From Nitrosospira sp. NpAV (lineage in GTDB: Bacteria > Pseudomonadota > Gammaproteobacteria > Burkholderiales > Nitrosomonadaceae), in assembly GCF_000832065.1 (NCBI RefSeq), contig NZ_JXQM01000006.1, positions 1-64,000 on the forward strand: a stretch of DNA of 64,000 bases, in the 5' to 3' direction. The stretch's first letter is position 1; every line of letters starts with the position of its first letter. This document shows, in pieces, positions 1 through 10,540 of this stretch. The notes beneath the pieces are model-generated. The model saw only the letters and a list, made by a program, of their open reading frames with translations. It did not search any database and was not told the DNA's origin. Both the position numbers and the translations under genes were made by a program.

Positions 1-99
1 GCCGAGACCGACCTCAATGCCAGCCGCAAGGAAGGCAAAATGGTCCTCAAGCCCCAAAAGAAAGATGAGGACGACGAGGAGGATGAAGACGAGGGGTGA
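1..99 (+). CDS. 3' end of an unidentified gene with an acidic C-terminus
   Basis: The reading frame is open from the first base and ends at TGA 97-99, giving the last 32 residues of a protein. The tail is strongly charged: a basic stretch (residues KPQKK) is followed by about a dozen almost uninterrupted Asp/Glu residues. Acidic tails of this kind occur in many unrelated proteins, so I cannot name it. A strong hairpin follows 55 bases later and probably ends its transcript. The frame and stop are clear; the identity is unknown. Confidence 0.6.
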   Translation, partial: AETDLNASRKEGKMVLKPQKKDEDDEEDEDEG

Positions 100-153
100 G
101 TTGCGGTACATTTCCCCTGATTTCGGCTTTTCAATTAGTGATCACCCACATGC

Positions 154-188
154 GCCGCTGTGCCCAGCTAATAGTTGGGCACAGCGGC
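154..188 (+). terminator. 13-bp perfect hairpin, probable terminator
   Basis: GCCGCTGTGCCCA and its exact complement form a 13-bp stem around a 9-base loop (GCTAATAGT). The T-tract after it is weak (CTTTGATCGTTTA), so termination efficiency is uncertain. It sits just after the stop of the partial gene at 1-99. Confidence 0.6.
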
Positions 189-335
189 TTTGATCGTTTA
201 TAATTCCAATGCTAACAGCAGATCACGCAGGACGGCCGCTATCAATTCCACGTGCGCGCAGCAGGCAGGATCTCTTGATTTTTCGCGCTGACAGGCGCAA
301 TTCTGAATTCTCATCCCAAATACAATTCACATAAA

Positions 336-1121
336 ATGTTACGCAATTTCCCTCCTGCCGATGTCACTTGTTCCCATAGGGTGCGCGACTATTTCATAGC
401 AGGCCTGACCTTTTTCTGCGTAGCGATCAGTCTGGTAATGGATGCCAGCGGAAGCATGGAGCAACAGAATTTCATGGGTGTTATCGCCTGGACATTTCTA
501 CTGGGACTGCTCTTTGGAGAAAATAAAGAAGTACGGATGCAGGTGATCATAGCGGTGGCATTTGCCACGTTGGGCGAGCATTTCGCTTCGATCTACATGG
601 GCGGATATACCTATCGGTTCGGGAACGTCCCGGCCTATGTACCGCCAGGCCACGGAATGGTTTATTTAACGGCTGTTGCGCTTGCGCGTTCCGGATTTTT
701 TCTGAAATATGCCCGAAAAATAGCTGCGTTTGTCGTACTGGTGTGCGGCACCTGGTCGCTCTGGGGGATTAGCGGCTATCCCGCTCAGGGCGATCAGGTG
801 GGTGCGATTTTATTCTGTGTTTTTCTTATCTACCTGTTTAAAGGCCGCTCGCCAATGGTTTATCTCGCCGCCTTCTTCATTACCACTTGGCTGGAACTAA
901 TTGGTACAGCAGCCGGAACATGGCAGTGGGCAACCATAGAACCCATTTTTGCATTGTCCCAGGGAAATCCGCCCAGCGGTGTTGCAGCGTGGTATTGCCT
1001 GGTCGATGCGGTGGCTATTGGCGGGGCGCCCCCATTATTAAGGGCTCTGAAAAAAGGTGGGGAGTGGTTTAGAACTGAAAAGCCAGAGAAAAATATCCAT
1101 CAGGGCGTAAGAAATGATTAG
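336..1121 (+). CDS. conserved polytopic membrane protein, function unknown
   Basis: A 261-residue protein with roughly six to eight hydrophobic segments and short polar loops, so almost certainly an inner-membrane protein. Recognisable local features are a GEHFASIYMGGYTY segment and a PPGHGMVYL segment near residues 82-110, whose His, Glu and Tyr residues might form a membrane-embedded site; that is inference. The ATG at 336 follows an A-rich leader without a strong Shine-Dalgarno sequence. It stands alone, with about 180 bases before the helicase gene. I do not recognise a family with a known reaction. Confidence 0.7.
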   Translation: MLRNFPPADVTCSHRVRDYFIAGLTFFCVAISLVMDASGSMEQQNFMGVIAWTFLLGLLFGENKEVRMQVIIAVAFATLGEHFASIYMGGYTYRFGNVPAYVPPGHGMVYLTAVALARSGFFLKYARKIAAFVVLVCGTWSLWGISGYPAQGDQVGAILFCVFLIYLFKGRSPMVYLAAFFITTWLELIGTAAGTWQWATIEPIFALSQGNPPSGVAAWYCLVDAVAIGGAPPLLRALKKGGEWFRTEKPEKNIHQGVRND

Positions 1122-1303
1122 GCTGGCTTGATACAAGTTGTTGTTATGGCGATATTTTCATATGATGCCCGCCCATAGGTCGCGGCATATTCTTCCGGTC
1201 CCAGCTGCAACCTGCAGCGGTGTTCTTTGTCTTACACAATCCCTCCTTATTAATTTTGTCTGGACCGGTCCCAACAGGTGTTGGCAGACGGTTTGGAGTA
1301 ATT

Positions 1304-2815
1304 ATGTCATTTGATCAACTCAACCTATCTACCGAGATCCTGCGCGCTATTGCGGATCAAGGCTACACAGAACCCACTCCCATTCAGGCACAGGCAATTC
1401 CGCCGATCCTCGAGGGCAAGGACATCATGGGAGGGGCGCAAACCGGCACCGGCAAAACCGCCGGCTTTACGCTCCCGATGCTGAATCGATTGCAGCACCA
1501 TGCCAATACCAGTGTGTCACCCGCCAAACACCCGATTCGTGCGTTGATCCTGGTTCCCACGCGGGAATTGGCGGCGCAGGTGCATGAAAGTGTCAAAACC
1601 TACGGAAAATACCTGCCGCTCAAATGCGCGGTAGTTTACGGAGGCGTGAATATTGATCCCCAGGTAAAAGAGCTGCGCGCGGGTGTCGAGATCCTGGTGG
1701 CGACCCCTGGACGGCTGCTGGATCATATTGAGCAGAAAACAGCGAGTCTTTCCAAGATCGAGATTTTGATACTGGATGAAGCTGACCGCATGCTGGACAT
1801 GGGTTTCATGCCTGACATAAAGCGCATCCTTGCACTGATACCACCGCAGCGCCAGAGTCTGATGTTTTCTGCCACTTTTTCCGACGAAATCAAAAAACTG
1901 GCGGATAAGCTATTAAAACAACCGGTATTAATCGAAGTGGCACGGCGCAACTCCATTGCCGAATTAGTGACGCACGTCGTGCACCCAGTTGATCGCGAGC
2001 GTAAACGCGAACTGCTCACACATCTCATCAAGTCGCAAGATCTGAAACAGGTGCTGGTATTTGTGCGTACCAAGCATGGCGCCAGCCGCCTGGCTCAGCA
2101 ACTGGAACGCGATGGCATCACCGCAACCGCGATTCATGGCGACAAGAGTCAGCCTCAACGCACGCAAGCGCTGGCGGAATTCAAACAGGGAGTAGTACGG
2201 GTTCTGGTGGCGACTGACGTCGCCGCACGGGGACTGGACATTGAAGACCTGCCGCATGTCGTCAATTTTGAATTGCCCACGACGCCGGAAGATTATGTCC
2301 ATCGAATCGGCCGCACCGGCCGGGCCGGCGCCAAGGGCGACGCAATTTCACTGGTATGCGAGGATGAGAATGAATTGCTCGAAGGTATTCAGAAACTTCT
2401 AAAAATCAAGCTTAATGCAGAGGTGGTGGCAGGATTCGAGGCGGAAGCGCCGCACCACCCAAAAGGGTCGGTGGATGCCCGTCACCGGCTCAAACGGAAC
2501 GAACTCGCGAAGCCAGAGCATAAGGCATCGTTCGAATCCCATCGGCGTCTTAACGAAGGATATCCGACTTCTCGCTCCAAGGATCCCAAGAAATATGAAG
2601 GACAGGGGGAGTACAGACGCGTACAGGGAGGGCGAGCTAAACCGCCAGAAGATCCCTTATTCACGCAGCCCTATATACCATCGGTAAAATCCTCGGATAC
2701 ACCCTCTGCATCCCCCAATGCGACGGCATCCTCTTCCCCCCGCCGGGGGCAACAAAATAAACCCCTGCCTGCGCTATTCATGCCGCGAGTTTCCAAACCC
2801 AAGCAGGATGAATAG
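1304..2815 (+). CDS. rhlE: DEAD-box ATP-dependent RNA helicase, RhlE type
   Basis: ATP-dependent RNA unwinding, normally linked to ribosome assembly and RNA turnover. All core motifs are visible: the Q motif ([12 protein letters not shown]), Walker A AQTGTGKT (residues 45-52), PTRELA, TPGR, DEAD, SAT, and the motif VI segment [10 protein letters not shown]. After the core comes a basic, proline- and serine-rich C-terminal extension of about 120 residues, typical of RhlE proteins and probably disordered RNA-binding sequence. An in-frame ATG exists at 1220, but the start at 1304 has GGAG five bases upstream and begins with the usual family N-terminus, so I use 1304 (503 residues). It is transcribed alone or with the following adenosyltransferase gene. 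Confidence 0.93.
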   Translation: MSFDQLNLSTEILRAIADQGYTEPTPIQAQAIPPILEGKDIMGGAQTGTGKTAGFTLPMLNRLQHHANTSVSPAKHPIRALILVPTRELAAQVHESVKTYGKYLPLKCAVVYGGVNIDPQVKELRAGVEILVATPGRLLDHIEQKTASLSKIEILILDEADRMLDMGFMPDIKRILALIPPQRQSLMFSATFSDEIKKLADKLLKQPVLIEVARRNSIAELVTHVVHPVDRERKRELLTHLIKSQDLKQVLVFVRTKHGASRLAQQLERDGITATAIHGDKSQPQRTQALAEFKQGVVRVLVATDVAARGLDIEDLPHVVNFELPTTPEDYVHRIGRTGRAGAKGDAISLVCEDENELLEGIQKLLKIKLNAEVVAGFEAEAPHHPKGSVDARHRLKRNELAKPEHKASFESHRRLNEGYPTSRSKDPKKYEGQGEYRRVQGGRAKPPEDPLFTQPYIPSVKSSDTPSASPNATASSSPRRGQQNKPLPALFMPRVSKPKQDE

Positions 2816-2879
2816 TGGAAGTGGATGAAGGAGCTGGATCTATCTGCCGCGACCTATGATTCCGCAATAGAACTTACGA

Positions 2880-3440
2880 ATGGGTAACAGGCTAACAAAA
2901 ATCTACACTCGCACGGGCGACGACGGCACCACGGGCCTGGGCGATGGCACGCGATCCGCCAAGGAAAGCTTACGTATCGAGGCTATTGGCACCGTGGATG
3001 AGCTTAACAGTTGTATCGGCGTACTGCTTGCGGAAAGTCTCGAGGAGGGAATGCGCCTCAAGCTGGAAAATATCCAGCACGACCTATTCGACCTGGGAGG
3101 CGATTTAAGCATTCCCGGGCGCGTCAGTATGAACGAAGCGCATGTCAGGCGACTGGAAAAACAACTCGATGAATATAATCTCACGCTGCCCGCGCTGAAG
3201 GAATTCATACTTCCCGGCGGCGCTCGCGCAGCCGCCCTCTGTCACGTCGCGCGTGCCGTCTGCCGCCGCGCGGAGAGAGATGTGGTCAGGATAGCTCGAG
3301 GCGAGGCGATGATCCCGTTTCACGTCCAGTATCTCAACCGCCTGTCGGATTTTTTGTTCGTATTAAGCCGTGTCCTGAACCGTCAGCACGAGGTGGAAGA
3401 CGTGCTATGGCAGCCTGGAAAGAATCTCGATCCGGCCTAG
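2880..3440 (+). CDS. pduO: ATP:cob(I)alamin adenosyltransferase, PduO type
   Basis: Transfers the adenosyl group of ATP to cob(I)alamin, making coenzyme B12. The N-terminal nucleotide-binding motif TRTGDDGTTGLGDGTR is diagnostic for the PduO/MMAB family. The helical-bundle region with RAVCRRAERDVV and LNRLSDFLFVLSR is also present. At 186 residues it is normal length for single-domain bacterial members. It lies 64 bases downstream of rhlE on the same strand and is convergent with lspA. No cobalamin riboswitch is visible ahead of it. No B12-dependent mutase gene lies nearby, so its client enzyme is elsewhere. Confidence 0.92.
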   Translation: MGNRLTKIYTRTGDDGTTGLGDGTRSAKESLRIEAIGTVDELNSCIGVLLAESLEEGMRLKLENIQHDLFDLGGDLSIPGRVSMNEAHVRRLEKQLDEYNLTLPALKEFILPGGARAAALCHVARAVCRRAERDVVRIARGEAMIPFHVQYLNRLSDFLFVLSRVLNRQHEVEDVLWQPGKNLDPA

Positions 3441-3499
3441 CCAGGACGTTTCATCGATGGGTGCGCGTTCCCTCGCCGGCTTGATATCGTCTGCGTGCG

Positions 3500-3961
3500 T
3501 TATTCCTTGCGTCGGAAACTATCGACTATCAGCAGCATCGCCCCGATAAAAATCGCGGAATCCGCCACATTGAACGCGGGCCAGTGATAGCCGCCAACGT
3601 GGAAATCCAGAAAATCCACCACGTGGCCCAGCATGATGCGATCCCATAGATTACCCAGCGCCCCGCCCAGCACCAGACTCAGCGCAATACAAAATAGCTT
3701 TTCTGCCGCGTGCTTGCGCAGCAGATAAACAATCAGCACCGAAGCCCCCGCCGCTATCGCGCTGAAAAACCAGCGCTGCCAACCGGCGGCATCGCTCAAG
3801 AAGCTGAATGCGGCGCCTGCGTTATAGGCCAGCACCAGGTTGAAAAAACGGGTCAGCGGAATGTGTTCGCCGTAGAGCAAAGCGGATTCCACCCAGCGTT
3901 TGGTGGCAAAATCCAGCACCAGCACGACTGCCGCCAGGATAAGACCGACTTGAAGTTTCAT
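3500..3961 (-). CDS. lspA: lipoprotein signal peptidase (signal peptidase II)
   Basis: Inner-membrane aspartyl protease that cleaves the signal peptide of prolipoproteins after lipid attachment. Four membrane segments are apparent. The two catalytic-Asp blocks are present: the segment containing GNLWDRIM followed by HVVDFLDFH, and NVADSAIFIGA. The frame extends upstream into ileS, but the start at 3961 (MKLQVGLIL) gives the usual 153 residues and begins 17 bases after the ileS stop. Third gene of ribF-ileS-lspA, an order widespread in proteobacteria. Confidence 0.95.
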   Translation of the reverse strand: MKLQVGLILAAVVLVLDFATKRWVESALLYGEHIPLTRFFNLVLAYNAGAAFSFLSDAAGWQRWFFSAIAAGASVLIVYLLRKHAAEKLFCIALSLVLGGALGNLWDRIMLGHVVDFLDFHVGGYHWPAFNVADSAIFIGAMLLIVDSFRRKE

Positions 3962-3978
3962 CTTGGCTTTAGGACCAT

Positions 3979-6804
3979 TCAGGCATATCGGCGCGCTTCG
4001 CCCACACCAAAAAGGTTGGACACGCAGCGGCCGCAGATCGTGGGGTGGACGGAATCGACCCCCACATCCTGGCGATAATGCCAGCACCGTTCGCATTTCG
4101 GATGAATGCATGGGATGACAGAAACTTCCGCTTTCTGATTCGTCTCCGATCTGATCACCCGTGCTTCGGAGGTGACGATTACGAGTCGAAGATCGTCACC
4201 CAACGAATCCAGCAGCAGAAAATCTTCTCCGCCGATCTGAATCTCGACTGCGGCGGCGAGCGACGAGCCGATTTCACCCCGGCCGCGCGAGTCCTCCAAT
4301 TGTCTTTGCACGAGCGAGCGCAGTTCGCGCAGCCGGGCCCAGCGCCGTATCAATGCCGTTTCTTCCGGTTGCGACGGGAATTCGTGCCACGTGTGCAGCA
4401 GAACACTGTCGGCAGTGTTGCCTGTCAAATGCTCCCACACCTCTTCAGCGGTAAAGCTGAGAATGGGCGCAAACAGGCGCACCAAGCTGTGGGCGATATG
4501 ATACAGGGCACTTTGCGCCGAACGGCGCGGGATACCCTTGGCGGCAGCGGTATATAGCCGGTCCTTGAGAATATCCAGATAGAAGCCGCCCAAATCCTCC
4601 GAACAGAAGTTATGCAGCCGGTGCACCGCCAAGTGGAATTCGTAACGCTGATAACACTGGATCAACTCCTCCTGAAGCGTCCGCGTAAAAGCCAGCATAT
4701 AGCGGTCTATCTCCAGCCATTGTTCCACTTCCACCGCATCCGTAGCCGGATCGAAATCCGCCAGATTCGCGAGAAGAAAACGCAGTGTATTGCGGATGCG
4801 CCGATAACTCTCCACCACCCGCTTCAGGATTTCGTCCGAAATGGAAAGTTCTCCGGAATAGTCGGTGGATGCTACCCATAGCCGCAGGATATCCGCCCCG
4901 GAGGTATCCATTACCTTTTGCGGAGCAATGACATTGCCTTTGGATTTGCTCATCTTGTGACCATGGCCATCCACCACGAAACCGTGGGTGAGCAGTGCGT
5001 CATAAGGTGCGCGTCTATCAATCACGCAACCTGTCAGAAGCGAGGACTGGAACCATCCGCGATGCTGGTCGGAGCCCTCTAGATAAAGATCGGCCGGATA
5101 TTTGAGCTGGGCGTCTGGCTTCAGAACCGTATCATGCGTGGTCCCGGAATCAAACCACACATCCAGCGTATCCGGAAGCTTCTTGTAGTCGTGCGCTTCT
5201 TCACCCAGCAACTCCGCCGCATCCAGGCTGAACCATGCCTCTATCCCATGCTGTTCAACGCGCTGTGCCACCTGCTCCAGTAATTCTTCGGTGCGGGGAT
5301 GCAAAACCCCTGTTTCCTTATGCACGAAAAATGCCATCGGCACGCCCCAGTACCGTTGCCGCGACACGCACCAGTCGGGCCGGTTCCTGATCATCGCTTC
5401 CAGGCGAGCCCTGCCCCATGCGGGATAAAACTGCGTAGCCTCCACGGCATTCAGGGCAAGTTCCCGCAACGTTTTTTCCCGATTAAAATTCCCCGCCGAA
5501 TTATCCTGACTCATACCGATGAACCACTGTGGCGTGGACCGAAAAATGATCGGCGTTTTGTGCCGCCAGCAGTGCGGATAGCTATGCTGGATCTTTTCCA
5601 TGTGCAGCAGGTGCTCGCTGGCTCGCAGCGTGTCGATCACCACATCGTTGGCTTTCCATACAAACAATCCGCCGACAACCGGTGTGGCGGCGATGAATTT
5701 TCCATCGTCATCCACCGGACTATCATTGGAAAGGCCATATTTTTGACCGATAAAATAATCGTCCAGCCCATGCGCGGGCGCCGTATGCACCAGGCCCGTC
5801 CCAGCTTCCAGGGTTACGTGCCCGCCACAGATAATGGGTACCTTCTGCCCGTTGAAGGGATGATTCAATAGGATGTTTTCCAGCGCGGTACCCTTACACG
5901 TCGCGAGCGTTTTGCCGCGCAGCCCATAGCGCTCAAGACACGCTTGCGCCAGATCGGCGGCCAATATGAGCAACCCGCGAGGTGTTTCCACCAGCGCATA
6001 ATCAAAATCGGGATGCACCGATACGGCCTGATTGGCCGGTAGCGTCCATGGCGTGGTAGTCCATATCACCGCATATACCTTGGCGCTCTCCGGCAGGGAT
6101 ATGTCAAAAGCCGCCGCTAACGGAACTTGGGGAACATCCCCGGTATCCTTCGTGCGGGGACCCATGACCTCAAAGCCGACGTCTATTGCCGGCGATGTCT
6201 TGTCTTCATATTCGACCTCCGCCTCCGCCAGTGCGGAGCCGCAATCGATGCACCAATTGACGGGCTTCTGCCCTTGATACAGATGTCCGCTCTTTTGAAC
6301 TTTTCCAAGCGCGCGGATAATGCCCGCCTCGGTGCGGTAATTCATGGTGAGATAAGGATTATCCCAATCGCCTAATATGCCAAGGCGGATAAAATCCGCT
6401 TTCTGCCGTGCCACCTGTTCTTGTGCGAAAGCGCGGCATAGCGCGCGTACCTTATCCGCAGGCAGATTTTTGCCATGTTTTTTCTCAATCTGGTGCTCGA
6501 TCGGCAACCCGTGACAATCCCAGCCCGGCACATAAGGGGCATCGAAGCCCGCCAGCGTCTTGGCTTTGACGATAATATCCTTGAGGATTTTATTGACCGC
6601 ATGGCCGATATGTATGTCGCCGTTGGCATAAGGCGGGCCGTCATGCAGCACGAATTTGGGCCGTCCCCGGCAAACATCGCGGATTCTCTGATAAAGCTTC
6701 TTCTCCTGCCAGGCTTTGAGCATGGCGGGTTCGCGCTTGGCGAGATCGCCGCGCATGGGAAAAGGCGTATCGGGCAGGTTGAGTGTCTTTTTATAATCGG
6801 TCAT
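3979..6804 (-). CDS. ileS: isoleucyl-tRNA synthetase
   Basis: Charges tRNA-Ile with isoleucine; class Ia synthetase with an editing domain. The HIGH motif is at residues 65-68 within [19 protein letters not shown], and KMSKS lies near residue 610 in [11 protein letters not shown]. The editing (CP1) domain fills the region between. The C-terminus carries a zinc-binding pair (CERCW ... CGRC), as in the bacterial E. coli-type enzyme, and the 941-residue length matches that type. Middle gene of ribF-ileS-lspA. Confidence 0.98.
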   Translation of the reverse strand: MTDYKKTLNLPDTPFPMRGDLAKREPAMLKAWQEKKLYQRIRDVCRGRPKFVLHDGPPYANGDIHIGHAVNKILKDIIVKAKTLAGFDAPYVPGWDCHGLPIEHQIEKKHGKNLPADKVRALCRAFAQEQVARQKADFIRLGILGDWDNPYLTMNYRTEAGIIRALGKVQKSGHLYQGQKPVNWCIDCGSALAEAEVEYEDKTSPAIDVGFEVMGPRTKDTGDVPQVPLAAAFDISLPESAKVYAVIWTTTPWTLPANQAVSVHPDFDYALVETPRGLLILAADLAQACLERYGLRGKTLATCKGTALENILLNHPFNGQKVPIICGGHVTLEAGTGLVHTAPAHGLDDYFIGQKYGLSNDSPVDDDGKFIAATPVVGGLFVWKANDVVIDTLRASEHLLHMEKIQHSYPHCWRHKTPIIFRSTPQWFIGMSQDNSAGNFNREKTLRELALNAVEATQFYPAWGRARLEAMIRNRPDWCVSRQRYWGVPMAFFVHKETGVLHPRTEELLEQVAQRVEQHGIEAWFSLDAAELLGEEAHDYKKLPDTLDVWFDSGTTHDTVLKPDAQLKYPADLYLEGSDQHRGWFQSSLLTGCVIDRRAPYDALLTHGFVVDGHGHKMSKSKGNVIAPQKVMDTSGADILRLWVASTDYSGELSISDEILKRVVESYRRIRNTLRFLLANLADFDPATDAVEVEQWLEIDRYMLAFTRTLQEELIQCYQRYEFHLAVHRLHNFCSEDLGGFYLDILKDRLYTAAAKGIPRRSAQSALYHIAHSLVRLFAPILSFTAEEVWEHLTGNTADSVLLHTWHEFPSQPEETALIRRWARLRELRSLVQRQLEDSRGRGEIGSSLAAAVEIQIGGEDFLLLDSLGDDLRLVIVTSEARVIRSETNQKAEVSVIPCIHPKCERCWHYRQDVGVDSVHPTICGRCVSNLFGVGEARRYA

Positions 6805-6873
6805 GGAATATAGACAATATCAGTTCGATCTATGTAAAAGTTTTTTAATTCCCGCAGAAAACGCACGCGCGCA

Positions 6874-7818
6874 CTATGCAAAGTAGCGCTTTGCCTGCTC
6901 CACGTCTTGCGCAATCCGCCGGGTAAGCGTTTCCAGATCGGGAAATTTTTCCTCATCCCGCAGTTTGTTCAGAAAATATACATGCATATGACGGCCGTAA
7001 ATTTCCTGATCGAAATCGAACAAATGGACTTCTAGCACTGGTTTGCCGTTCTCATGCACGGTCGGGCGTACGCCCAGGCTGGCTACACCCCTGATCGCTT
7101 CCGGCAAAGATGAAGCCGGGGCGTCATGGACTCCTACTTCGACTTCTACCACGAAGATACCCGAGAGCGGAGGCCGATTGTGTTTCAATTGAATGTTGGC
7201 GGTGGGGAACCCCAGTTTCTTGCCAAGCTTGTCTCCACTCACCACCCGTCCGCTGATACCGTAGGGCCGCCCCAGCAGACGCCTGACAAGATCCAGATCG
7301 CCATCCGCCAATGCTTCTCGAACCGCCGTGCTCGAAACTCGCAAACCATCCACGACGTAGGCGGGCATTTCTTCCACCTCGAAACCGCATTCGGCGGAAA
7401 ACGCTTTCAGCATGGCGAAATCACCGGCCCGGCGTGCACCAAAACGAAAATCGTCACCTACCAGAATCCACCTGACGGCAAGCCCGCGCTGCAGGATGCG
7501 GACAATGAAATCTTCCGCGCTGATCCGGGCGAAATCAAAATTGAAGCGGCATACCTGCACCCGATCCACACCCGCCGCCGCCAGCAATTCCAACTTCTCC
7601 CGCAGGCTGGTAAGCCGCGTGGGCGCTTGATCCGGCGCGAAGAATTCGCGCGGATGCGGTTCGAAAATCATCACACAAGTGGTAAGATCGAGCCGGCTAG
7701 CCGCCTCTTTCAAACGGATAAGCATCGCCTGATGACCCAGATGCACCCCATCGAAATTGCCTATGGTCAGCGCAATGGGCCCTTCTGCCTGAACGGGAAT
7801 GCCTCGGGAAACACGCAT
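6874..7818 (-). CDS. ribF: bifunctional riboflavin kinase / FAD synthetase
   Basis: Phosphorylates riboflavin to FMN and adenylates FMN to FAD. The N-terminal nucleotidyltransferase half shows GNFDGVHLGHQAML (about residues 22-35) and EPHPREFF. The C-terminal kinase half begins around GRPYGISGRVVSGDKLGKKLGFPT with the conserved PTAN segment. At 314 residues it is normal length. First gene of the ribF-ileS-lspA operon, 69 bases upstream of ileS, so the operon promoter should lie in 7819-7900. Confidence 0.96.
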   Translation of the reverse strand: MRVSRGIPVQAEGPIALTIGNFDGVHLGHQAMLIRLKEAASRLDLTTCVMIFEPHPREFFAPDQAPTRLTSLREKLELLAAAGVDRVQVCRFNFDFARISAEDFIVRILQRGLAVRWILVGDDFRFGARRAGDFAMLKAFSAECGFEVEEMPAYVVDGLRVSSTAVREALADGDLDLVRRLLGRPYGISGRVVSGDKLGKKLGFPTANIQLKHNRPPLSGIFVVEVEVGVHDAPASSLPEAIRGVASLGVRPTVHENGKPVLEVHLFDFDQEIYGRHMHVYFLNKLRDEEKFPDLETLTRRIAQDVEQAKRYFA

Positions 7819-8149
7819 GACAAGATGCTACTAAAAGCCTGAATTGTAGCCTGTCGCGGGCAAGCGGGTCTATATGGCGCTTATTATAAATAACGAATCA
7901 TGTGTTCCGATATGGACGAGCCTCAATACCCGGTACTGGAGCTCATATAGGGGGAGCCTTCGCTTCCTTCGTTAGGCCGTTCCGTGGTGTGTGCTTGTGT
8001 TCCCATGAGTTTTGCGCTGTGCTAGAATTGCGCACTTCCAAAGCATGATCGTATCCGCTGCAGGAGTAGGTAAATTTCATACTGCGTATTCAGGATGAGT
8101 AGCTTCTGAAGACGAGGTCCTTATGCCACAGGATGAATGGGCTTCAAGT
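7819..8149. other. intergenic region between ribF and the tRNA-Phe remnant
   Basis: No gene is supported here. It must hold the ribF promoter (reading left) and any promoter for the tRNA locus (reading right). A possible -10 box TAGAAT lies around 8022-8027 in the rightward direction, with only a poor -35 match. Confidence 0.4.
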
Positions 8150-8291
8150 GGTCGGGGTGCCCAGTCGGTAGAACAGAGGACTGGCAACATGCCTCGGCAT
8201 GTATCATGGCGAGGTCTGTTGTAGTGAAGGCTAACGTGACCTTGGGCACGTTAAGTCCGGTGTACCGGACGGCCGGAGCTAAAATCCTTGT
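8150..8291 (+). pseudogene. degenerate tRNA-Phe copy split by a hairpin-rich insert
   Basis: Bases 8150-8183 resemble the first 34 bases of the intact tRNA-Phe at 8320, sharing CAGTCGGTAGA and CAGAGGACTG with several changes in the acceptor stem. The match stops after the G that corresponds to anticodon position 34. It resumes at 8281 with AAAATCCTTGT, the next 11 bases of the real tRNA. The 97 bases between hold three inverted repeats: 8187-8202, 8232-8253 and 8255-8270. Beyond 8291 similarity fades, and no matching 3' acceptor strand is visible, so this cannot be a working tRNA. The upstream flank (TTCAAGTGG) is also duplicated, 170 bases apart. Confidence 0.55.
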
Positions 8292-8319
8292 ACTGGAAAG
8301 TAGTAAATATGTTTCAAGT

Positions 8320-8395
<76 letters not shown>

Positions 8396-8676
8396 AAAGA
8401 TAATTCCCCCCCGTCCTCGCTGTTGCACTGCGGCCTTTCTGCGCTGGCCTGTGCGTCCTTTGTGCAGCTGTTGCCACGTCCTTTGTCCGTGGGGCCGTAT
8501 CATGCTCGCCAGCGGACGCTATGCCATGTTTGATGACGGCATGGGGTTCAGCTGGGTGCCGTGGAAGCCGATTGTAGAAGAATGGCTTGGGAAGGTGCTT
8601 ACCGCAAGCGTGAGCGTGAACGGTAGCAGTGCTTCTTGGATCGTCGGGCGACATCGGTCTAGAACCGTTGACTAGA

Positions 8677-9573
8677 CTACTCTGACCGTGCGTACTGGCT
8701 CGGCGGTTGCCCGACATGCCTGCTGAACGCAACGCTGAATGTGCTTGTCGATCCGTAGCCCACACGTTCAGCGACCTCGGAAACCGCCAGCTCGTTGTTG
8801 CCAAGTAGCTCCTTGGCGATCTCCATTCGCCATGCAAGCAGGTACTCCATCGGCGCCACCCCTACCCTGCGTGTGAAGCGCTCAAAGAATGCGGAACGGG
8901 AAAGGGCTGCGATCCTCGCCAACTGATCAACGGTCCAGGAATGATCGATACGCGCATGCATCTGCTTCAACGCACGCGCAAGTCGCTCATCCCCCAAGCC
9001 TCGCAACAAGCCGGGAGGAGCATTCTCGGCCGCTGCCGAGCGCATTGCTTCCACGAGCAGCAGTTCTACCAGTCGTGACAGCACGAACTCGCTGCCCGGC
9101 TTTTGATCCGCAGATTCTTCGCCCACCATTTGCACGAGCTGCGACAAGCGAACCGAATCACGGACATGAACCACCTTGGGCAGCAGGGAAACCAGCAGCC
9201 CCGGATCGGAGCAATCGAAAAGGAAAGAGCCTCCCAGTGAGCGCATGTCCGGGGGGTCTTCTGGCTCGCCGTAGCGTAGCTCACTGTGGACGTTCGCAAC
9301 TTTGTTGGGGTCCAAATAGACCAGGGGTGCCGGCACGAAGCTGGATATGGTGAAGGCTGGTGTTGTGGGCAGCAGGATGAAATCACCTGCGCTGATGGTG
9401 ATGGGCTCATGCCCGTCAACCGTCAGCAGGCAGCTTCCATCCAGCACGATGCAGAAACTGGGCAGGCCATACTCGGAATAGCGCACAGCCCAGTTTCCTT
9501 TGCCACTGATGATGTTGGCAAAGGCCGCGCGTGGACGGAGTAGGCGAACTACCTCAGAAAGCGGATCGCTCAT
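8677..9573 (-). CDS. AraC-family transcriptional regulator with N-terminal cupin
   Basis: A 298-residue regulator. The N-terminal half is an AraC-type cupin ligand domain (segments GSCLLTVDGHEPITISAGDFILLP). The C-terminal ~100 residues hold two helix-turn-helix units: WTVDQLARIAALSRSAFFERFTR, and the second ending VAERVGYGSTSTFSVAFSRHVG. It is divergently transcribed from the dehydrogenase at 9675 across about 100 bases, the usual arrangement when such a regulator controls its neighbour. That control is inferred. Confidence 0.9.
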   Translation of the reverse strand: MSDPLSEVVRLLRPRAAFANIISGKGNWAVRYSEYGLPSFCIVLDGSCLLTVDGHEPITISAGDFILLPTTPAFTISSFVPAPLVYLDPNKVANVHSELRYGEPEDPPDMRSLGGSFLFDCSDPGLLVSLLPKVVHVRDSVRLSQLVQMVGEESADQKPGSEFVLSRLVELLLVEAMRSAAAENAPPGLLRGLGDERLARALKQMHARIDHSWTVDQLARIAALSRSAFFERFTRRVGVAPMEYLLAWRMEIAKELLGNNELAVSEVAERVGYGSTSTFSVAFSRHVGQPPSQYARSE

Positions 9574-9674
9574 TTCTGGACTCCCACTAAATAAATTAGG
9601 ATTTTATATCATTGATCATCCTGAAATGTTCATCTATTGTTCTCTCCGTGTCAACTCATACCTTGGAGATAGAA

Positions 9675-10409
9675 ATGAAGACTGTACTGATCACCGGCTG
9701 CTCTTCCGGCTATGGCCTGGAGACCGCTCGCTACTTCCTCGCGCAAGGCTGGAAAGTCATTGCAACGATGCGCACACCGCGGAACGAACTGTTCCCCGCA
9801 TCCAACAATCTGCGTGTCTTGGCGCTGGATGTGACCCAACCTGACAGTATCGTGCGCGCCTTGGACGCCGCCGGCCTCATCGACGTGCTGGTGAACAACG
9901 CCGGGATCGGACTGCTCGGCGCGTTTGAGGCCACGCCCATGTCCACCGTGCGCGACATCTTCGAGACCAACACGTTCGGTGTCATGGCCATGTGTCAAGC
10001 GATCATTCCGCAGTTCCGGGCGCGCCGGGCAGGCACCATCGTGAATGTGACTTCAAGTGCCACGCTGGCCCCGTTCCCCTTGGTAGCCTGCTATACGGCC
10101 AGCAAGACGGCTATCGAAGGGTTCACTGCTTCACTGGAACTCGAACTCAAGGACTTTGAAGTGCGAGTCAAACTGGTGGAGCCCGGTTACGGCCCCACGA
10201 CCAGCTTCACCTCCAATGGCCAGCAGCGCATGCAGGGCCTGATTCCCCAAGCCTACGAACCATTCGCCCACAGCGTCTTTGCCGGGTATGCCAAAGTCAC
10301 TGCGGTGACCAAGGAAACCGATGTGGCCGAAACCGTGTTGAAGGCAGCGAGTGACGTTTCCAGTCAACTCCGCTTCCCTGCGGGTGCCGACGCTCTGGCG
10401 CTTGCGTAA
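9675..10409 (+). CDS. short-chain dehydrogenase/reductase (SDR) family oxidoreductase
   Basis: NAD(P)-dependent oxidoreductase with a Rossmann fold. The glycine-rich motif TGCSSGYG is at residues 7-14, followed by NNAG and the catalytic YTASK, with the Ser of TSSATLAP before it. The start at 9675 has GGAG six bases upstream and gives a standard 244-residue SDR; the frame is open further upstream to 9612 but without family sequence. It is divergent from an AraC regulator that probably controls it. The substrate cannot be deduced. Confidence 0.9.
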   Translation: MKTVLITGCSSGYGLETARYFLAQGWKVIATMRTPRNELFPASNNLRVLALDVTQPDSIVRALDAAGLIDVLVNNAGIGLLGAFEATPMSTVRDIFETNTFGVMAMCQAIIPQFRARRAGTIVNVTSSATLAPFPLVACYTASKTAIEGFTASLELELKDFEVRVKLVEPGYGPTTSFTSNGQQRMQGLIPQAYEPFAHSVFAGYAKVTAVTKETDVAETVLKAASDVSSQLRFPAGADALALA

Positions 10410-10540
10410 CCGGCGCAATCAGAAGCCAAATCGCCTTTCTCTGATGCATCACGGCGCAGTGAGCGTCTCCAGCCGTCAAGTCGAAGGGCTTGCCTCAGAA
10501 ACTTCGACTAGTGAGAACCACCGCATGCGCGTGTTCGCTC

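Noticed and set aside
2816-2879. Cobalamin riboswitch ahead of the adenosyltransferase
   Set aside because: The gap is only 64 bases and lacks the conserved B12-box type sequence; too short for this riboswitch.
3962-4111. Longer LspA with a 50-residue N-terminal extension
   Set aside because: The extra frame lies inside the ileS zinc-binding C-terminus and is not membrane-like; the start at 3961 gives the normal family N-terminus.
8184-8280. A group I intron in a tRNA anticodon loop
   Set aside because: The position fits, but the insert is only 97 bases, lacks the U before the 5' splice site and the terminal G, shows no intron core elements, and the flanking tRNA has no 3' acceptor strand.
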